Of a stretch of DNA of 64,000 nucleotides, positions 59,984-64,000 are shown in pieces. This DNA comes from VAZQ01 sp963721005 (lineage in GTDB: Bacteria; Pseudomonadota; Alphaproteobacteria; Rhizobiales; Xanthobacteraceae), in contig CAVRHR010000006.1 in assembly GCA_963721005.1 (NCBI GenBank), positions 248,001-312,000 on the forward strand. Reading direction: 5' to 3'. Positions within the stretch are counted from its first letter, which is position 1. Each line of letters begins with the position of its first letter. Position numbers and translations under genes: made by a program. The notes beneath the pieces were generated by a model, which ran no database searches, was not told where the DNA came from, and was given only the letters and a program-made list of their open reading frames with translations.

Positions 59984-60014
59984 TTGACCTCAAGTATGGT
60001 TGAGGTTGTACGCA
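59984..60014 (+). promoter_or_regulatory. SoxR operator and ferredoxin promoter
   Basis: CCTCAAGTATGGTTGAGG (59988-60005) has perfect CCTCAA/TTGAGG half-sites with 6 bases between, the 18-base SoxR box (E. coli consensus CCTCAAGTTAACTTGAGG). It overlaps the -35 TTGACC (59984-59989), and a 19-base spacer leads to a weak -10 near 60009, as in MerR-type over-spaced promoters. It lies 15 bases upstream of the soxR start and 92 bases before the ferredoxin start, so it can control both. Confidence 0.85.
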
Positions 60015-60096
60015 GGGTTCGGCCCATGTGCAAGGGCTTCATGTGCAAGGGCTTGGAGATGAATTCGATGACCAATCGATTCCGGAGGGGGCAGCG

Positions 60097-60435
60097 TTGA
60101 CCTACGTCGTCAAGGACAACTGCATAAAGTGCAAATACATGGACTGCGTCGAGGTCTGTCCGGTGGACTGCTTCTATGAGGGCGAGAACATGCTCGTCAT
60201 CCACCCGGACGAATGCATCGATTGCGGTGTCTGCGAGCCCGAATGCCCGATCGATGCCATCAAGCCCGATACCGAGCCGGGCCTGGAGAAATGGCTGGGC
60301 ATCAATGCCGAGTACTCCCGGACCTGGCCGAACATCACGGTAATGCGCGAGCACCCGCCCGACGCGAAGGAATGGGAGGACGTCCCGGACAAGTTCGAGA
60401 AGCACTTCTCGCCCAATCCCGGCACGGGCGATTGA
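60097..60435 (+). CDS. fdxA: 7Fe-8S ferredoxin
   Basis: A 112-residue ferredoxin from TTG 60097 with GGAGGGG 6 bases upstream. The N-terminal TYVVKDNCIKCKYMDCVEVC and the following CPVDCF, then DECIDCGVCEPECPIDAI, give the Cys pattern for one [3Fe-4S] and one [4Fe-4S] cluster (Azotobacter FdI type). The C-terminal tail (EYSRTWPNITVMREHPPDAK) is of the alphaproteobacterial FdxA kind. The SoxR operator just upstream suggests induction by redox-cycling stress; this is inference from the site. Confidence 0.94.
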   Translation: MTYVVKDNCIKCKYMDCVEVCPVDCFYEGENMLVIHPDECIDCGVCEPECPIDAIKPDTEPGLEKWLGINAEYSRTWPNITVMREHPPDAKEWEDVPDKFEKHFSPNPGTGD

Positions 60436-60586
60436 ACACGCCCATTCCCGCCGGCTCAGCCCGTTCGTCCGACACTTTTACATCCTGCTGCTGACATCGC
60501 CAGCGATGCCGCCTATATGACCAGCGCCCGGCACGTCCGGGCTTTTGGCGTTGGCCGGCGCTTTGGCCCCGGCGCATGAGGGATCG

Positions 60587-60880
60587 ATGACCGGCACGAC
60601 ACGTTCGAGCGAAGGGCTTGATCTGCGCCGCCGCAAGCTCCTGTTCCGCTCCTGGCATCGGGGCATGCGCGAGATGGACCTGATCATGGGCGGCTTTGCC
60701 GATGCCAAGGTCGAGCACCTGAGCGAGCCCGAGCTTGCCGAATTCGAGCGGCTGATCGAGCTGCCGGACCGCGACCTGCTGGCCTGGATCACCGGCGAGG
60801 AAATCGTGCCGCCGGATTTCGACAGCGCCTTGTTTCGCGATCTGCGCGCCTTTCACCTCACCCCGGGCGGCGGGGGCTGA
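60587..60880 (+). CDS. sdhE: succinate dehydrogenase assembly factor SdhE (FAD assembly)
   Basis: A 97-residue protein: LDLRRRKLLFRSWHRGMREM, then DLIMGGFADAKVEHLSEPEL and LIELPDRDLLAWITGEEIVP. RSWHRGMREMD contains the RGxxE motif required for flavinylation of SdhA. The start at 60587 gives the family length. It precedes mfd by 3 bases on the same strand, an order conserved in alphaproteobacteria as far as I recall. Confidence 0.94.
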   Translation: MTGTTRSSEGLDLRRRKLLFRSWHRGMREMDLIMGGFADAKVEHLSEPELAEFERLIELPDRDLLAWITGEEIVPPDFDSALFRDLRAFHLTPGGGG

Positions 60881-60883
60881 GGC

Positions 60884-63800
60884 ATGGCGCAGTCTCCCGC
60901 CGATCTCCTGGCGCCCGGACGCCCGCTGACGCTCGCGAACGTCGCCGATGGTGCGCAAGGGCTGGTCGTCGCCGATCTCGCCCGCGCGGTGGCGGCGCGC
61001 TCGCAGGCGCCGGCCACCAGCCTGCTGGTGGTGTGCCGCGACGGTCCGCGCATGGCCGCGCTGGCGCGCGCGCTCGGTTTCTTCGATCCGGGGCTGGCGG
61101 TGACGGAGTTCCCGTCCTGGGATTGCCTGCCCTATGACCGCTCGTCGCCCCACGCGGGCGTGGTGGCGCAGCGGATGACGGCGCTGTCGCGGCTGGCCCG
61201 CCTCAAGGGTCGCGACCGGCCCTCGGTTCTGCTGACGACCGTCAATGCTGCGCTCCAACGCGCGCCGGCGCGCGATCTCGTCGCCACTCAGTCGCTCGCC
61301 GTCACCCCCGGCAACGTGCTCGACATGCAGGGCATCACGCGCTGGCTCGAGCTCAACGGCTTCTCGCGCACCGCCACGGTGCGCGAAGCCGGCGAATATG
61401 CGGTGCGCGGCGGCATCATCGATCTCTTTGCGCCCGGCATGGCCGAGCCGGTGCGGCTCGATTTCTTCGGCGACACGCTGGAATCGATCCGCAGCTTCGA
61501 TCCCGAGACCCAGCGCACCACCGATCAGCTGCATGCCCTCGACCTGGTACCGGTCGCCGAATTCCAGCTCACCACCGAGACCATCAGGCGCTTCCGCCTT
61601 GGTTATGTGGAGGCTTTCGGGGCACCGTTGCCCGACGATCAGCTCTATCAGGCGGTGAGCGAGGGCCGCCGCCACATCGGCATGGAGCACTGGCTGCCGC
61701 TGTTCCACGCCCGGCTCGACACGATTTTCGATTACCTGCCGGGATCGGTGGTCGTGCTCGAGCCGCAGATCGAGGACGCGGCGCGCGAGCGCGCCGACCA
61801 GATCAAGGACTATTTCGAGGCCCGCCGCGAGGCGCTTGGCCAGCGCGGCTCGGGCCCGCCTTACCATCCGTTGCCGCCCGAGCGGCTGTATCTGCCGGAG
61901 ACAGAATGGCGCGAGCGGCTCGCGCTGGCGCCGCTGGCGCGGCTCACGCCGTTTGCGGTGCCGGCCGGGCAGGGGGCGGTGATCGATACCGGCACCCGGC
62001 AGGGCCGCAATTTCGCGGCCGAGCGCAACGAGCCCGGCCGCAACGTGTTCGAGGCGGTCGTAGCGCACGCCCAGACGCTGCAGGCCGCGCGCAAGCGCGT
62101 GGTGATCGCGCTCTGGAGCGACGGCGCGCGCGAGCGCATGAGCCATGTGCTGGCCGATCACGGGCTCGCCAATCTCACCTCGGTGCCGGCATGGCCGCAG
62201 GTCTCAGGGCTCCCCGCCGCCCAGGTGGGGCTCGCCGTGCTCGGGCTCGAAAGCGGCTTCGAGACCGCGGATGCCGCCGTCGTCAGCGAGCAGGACATCC
62301 TGGGCGATCGCCTGGTGCGGCAGCGGCGGGGCGCCCGCAAGCCGGAAAATTTCATCGCCGAGATCACCAGCCTGGCGGCCGGGGATCTCGTCGTCCACGT
62401 CGATCACGGTATCGGCCGCTTCGTGGGCTTGCGCGCCATCGAGGCGGCGGGCGCCCCCCACGACTGTCTCGAGCTGCACTACGCGGGGGGCGATAAGCTG
62501 TTCCTGCCGGTGGAGAACGTCGAGCTGTTGTCGCGCTACGGCTCGGACGAGACCGGCGCCGAGCTCGATCGCCTGGGCGGCGTCGGTTGGCAGACCCGCA
62601 AGGCGCGCATGAAGAAGCGCATCCGCGAGATCGCCAACGAGCTGATCAAGGTGGCGGCCGAGCGGCAGATGCGCGAGGCGCCGCGGCTCACCGCCGAGCA
62701 CGGACCCTTTGAGGAATTCTGCGCCGGCTTCCCCTATGAGGAGACCGACGACCAGCAGGCCGCCATCGACGTGGTGCTCAAGGAGCTGGGCGCCGGCCGG
62801 CCGATGGATCGGCTGATCTGCGGCGATGTCGGTTTCGGCAAGACCGAGGTGGCGCTGCGCGCCGCCTTTGCGGTGGCGATGAACGGCAAGCAGGTCGCCG
62901 TGGTGGTACCGACCACGCTGTTGGCGCGCCAGCATTCCAGGACTTTCGCCGAGCGCTTCCACGGCTTTCCGGTCGAGATCGGCCAGGCCTCGCGGCTGGT
63001 GTCGGCAGCCGAGCTGGCGCGGGTGAAGAAGGGCATCGCCGACGGCCAGATCGACATCGTCATCGGCACCCATGCGCTGCTGGGCAAGGCCATCAAATTC
63101 AAGGATCTCGGACTGGTGATCGTCGACGAGGAGCAGCACTTCGGCGTCGCCCACAAGGAGAAGCTCAAGCAGCTGCGCGCCGAGGTCCACGTCCTCACCC
63201 TGACCGCGACCCCGATCCCGCGCACCCTGCAATTGGCGCTGACCGGGGTGCGCGATCTGTCGATCATCGCCTCGCCGCCGGTCGATCGCCTCGCCGTGCG
63301 CACCTTCGTGTCGCCGTTCGACCCGTTGGTGGTGCGCGAGGCGCTGCTGCGCGAACGCTATCGCGGCGGCCAGGCTTTCTACGTCTGCCCCCGCATCGAG
63401 GATCTGGCCGGCGCCAAGGAGTTTCTCGACAAGAGCGTGCCGGAGATGCGGGTCGCGGTCGCCCATGGGCAGATGCCCTCGAACGTGCTCGAGGACATCA
63501 TGTCGGCCTTCTATGACGGCAAGTACGACGTGCTGCTGTCGACCACGATCGTGGAATCGGGGCTCGATATTCCGGCCGCCAATACCCTGATCGTGCATCG
63601 TGCCGACCGCTTCGGCCTCTCCCAGCTCTATCAGCTGCGCGGCCGGGTCGGGCGCGCCAAGGTGCGGGCCTATGCGCTACTGACCCTGCCGGCCGAGAAA
63701 AAAATCACGGTGCAGGCCGAGCGCCGCCTCAAGGTGCTGCAGTCGCTCGATACGCTCGGCGCCGGCTTCCAGCTCGCCTCCCACGATCTCGACATTCGCG

Positions 63801-64000
63801 GCGCCGGCAATCTCCTGGGCGACGAGCAGTCCGGCCACATCAAGGAGGTCGGCTACGAGCTCTATCAGCAGATGCTGGAGGAGGCGGTCGCCAGCCTCAA
63901 GGCCGGCATCAGCGCGCCGGTCGCCGACCAGTGGTCGCCGCAGATCACCATCGGCATGCCGGTGATGATCCCGGAGAGCTACGTGGCAGATCTGCCGGTG
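60884..64000 (+). CDS. mfd: transcription-repair coupling factor (partial, C-terminus off the right edge)
   Basis: The frame opens at ATG 60884 and runs to the window end (1,039 codons, exact codon boundary). Mfd removes stalled RNA polymerase and recruits UvrA. UvrB-like N-terminal region (FPSWDCLPYDRSSPHAGVVA, VREAGEYAVRGGIIDLFAPG), the RNA polymerase-interacting domain (GDLVVHVDHGIGRFVGLRAI), helicase motif I LICGDVGFGKTEVALRAA, motif II VIVDEEQHFGVAHKEKLKQL, motif III LTATPIPRTLQLAL and the TRG region (VESGLDIPAANTLIVHRADR) are all present. About the last 100-130 residues, the autoinhibitory D7 end, are outside. Confidence 0.97.
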   Translation, partial: MAQSPADLLAPGRPLTLANVADGAQGLVVADLARAVAARSQAPATSLLVVCRDGPRMAALARALGFFDPGLAVTEFPSWDCLPYDRSSPHAGVVAQRMTALSRLARLKGRDRPSVLLTTVNAALQRAPARDLVATQSLAVTPGNVLDMQGITRWLELNGFSRTATVREAGEYAVRGGIIDLFAPGMAEPVRLDFFGDTLESIRSFDPETQRTTDQLHALDLVPVAEFQLTTETIRRFRLGYVEAFGAPLPDDQLYQAVSEGRRHIGMEHWLPLFHARLDTIFDYLPGSVVVLEPQIEDAARERADQIKDYFEARREALGQRGSGPPYHPLPPERLYLPETEWRERLALAPLARLTPFAVPAGQGAVIDTGTRQGRNFAAERNEPGRNVFEAVVAHAQTLQAARKRVVIALWSDGARERMSHVLADHGLANLTSVPAWPQVSGLPAAQVGLAVLGLESGFETADAAVVSEQDILGDRLVRQRRGARKPENFIAEITSLAAGDLVVHVDHGIGRFVGLRAIEAAGAPHDCLELHYAGGDKLFLPVENVELLSRYGSDETGAELDRLGGVGWQTRKARMKKRIREIANELIKVAAERQMREAPRLTAEHGPFEEFCAGFPYEETDDQQAAIDVVLKELGAGRPMDRLICGDVGFGKTEVALRAAFAVAMNGKQVAVVVPTTLLARQHSRTFAERFHGFPVEIGQASRLVSAAELARVKKGIADGQIDIVIGTHALLGKAIKFKDLGLVIVDEEQHFGVAHKEKLKQLRAEVHVLTLTATPIPRTLQLALTGVRDLSIIASPPVDRLAVRTFVSPFDPLVVREALLRERYRGGQAFYVCPRIEDLAGAKEFLDKSVPEMRVAVAHGQMPSNVLEDIMSAFYDGKYDVLLSTTIVESGLDIPAANTLIVHRADRFGLSQLYQLRGRVGRAKVRAYALLTLPAEKKITVQAERRLKVLQSLDTLGAGFQLASHDLDIRGAGNLLGDEQSGHIKEVGYELYQQMLEEAVASLKAGISAPVADQWSPQITIGMPVMIPESYVADLPV

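Overview
The window is high-GC alphaproteobacterial DNA. It most resembles the Bradyrhizobium/Rhodopseudomonas side of the Hyphomicrobiales. Grounds: paired GH17/GT2 beta-glucan (ndv) genes, many small secreted proteins of a type I know from that group, palindromic intergenic repeats typical of it, and the gene order glmU-glmS-DUF502-recG and fdxA-sdhE-mfd. This assignment is inference; there is no rRNA in the window.

Layout. 1-2.6 kb: edge of a ModA-like binding protein, an orphan TTT-family (Bug) binding protein, an ankyrin protein and a small secreted protein, all on the minus strand. 2.9-5.7 kb: coaD, then two cyclophilin isomerases enclosing two related TonB-C-terminal-like periplasmic proteins. 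6.2-10.1 kb: queA and tgt (queuosine tRNA modification), split by an acquired-looking metallophosphoesterase segment bounded by a 40-bp copy of the queA 3' end; Tgt has lost three of its four usual zinc ligands. 10.3-14.6 kb: two-subunit molybdenum hydroxylase plus an LVIVD-type protein whose ribosome-binding site abuts an (AC)13 repeat. 15.7-27.1 kb: one long, tightly coupled run holding a complete oligopeptide-type ABC importer and five catabolic enzymes, followed by a convergent 3-hydroxybenzoate 6-monooxygenase-like flavoprotein.

28.4-43.2 kb is accessory in character: small secreted, glycine-rich, PilZ, cold-shock and conserved hypothetical proteins, tRNA-Lys(UUU), and between about 34.9 and 39.1 kb several decayed genes. 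At least two of these are minus-strand frames cut by a single in-frame TGA.

43.5-64 kb returns to core functions: an M20 amidohydrolase; the cyclic beta-(1,3)/(1,6)-glucan cluster (ndvB, a small secreted partner, ndvC); a SPOR-like membrane protein; glmU and glmS (UDP-GlcNAc supply); a DUF502 membrane protein; recG; an AhpD-like gene whose start codon is immediately followed by a stop; soxR divergent from a 7Fe ferredoxin across a canonical SoxR operator; sdhE; and mfd, which runs off the right edge.

The most interesting items are the queA-tgt insertion with the zinc-less Tgt, the self-contained catabolic operon, the AC-repeat leader, the start-stop codon pair before the AhpD-like gene, and the TGA-interrupted frames. 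I found no CRISPR array, integrase, transposase or phage gene.
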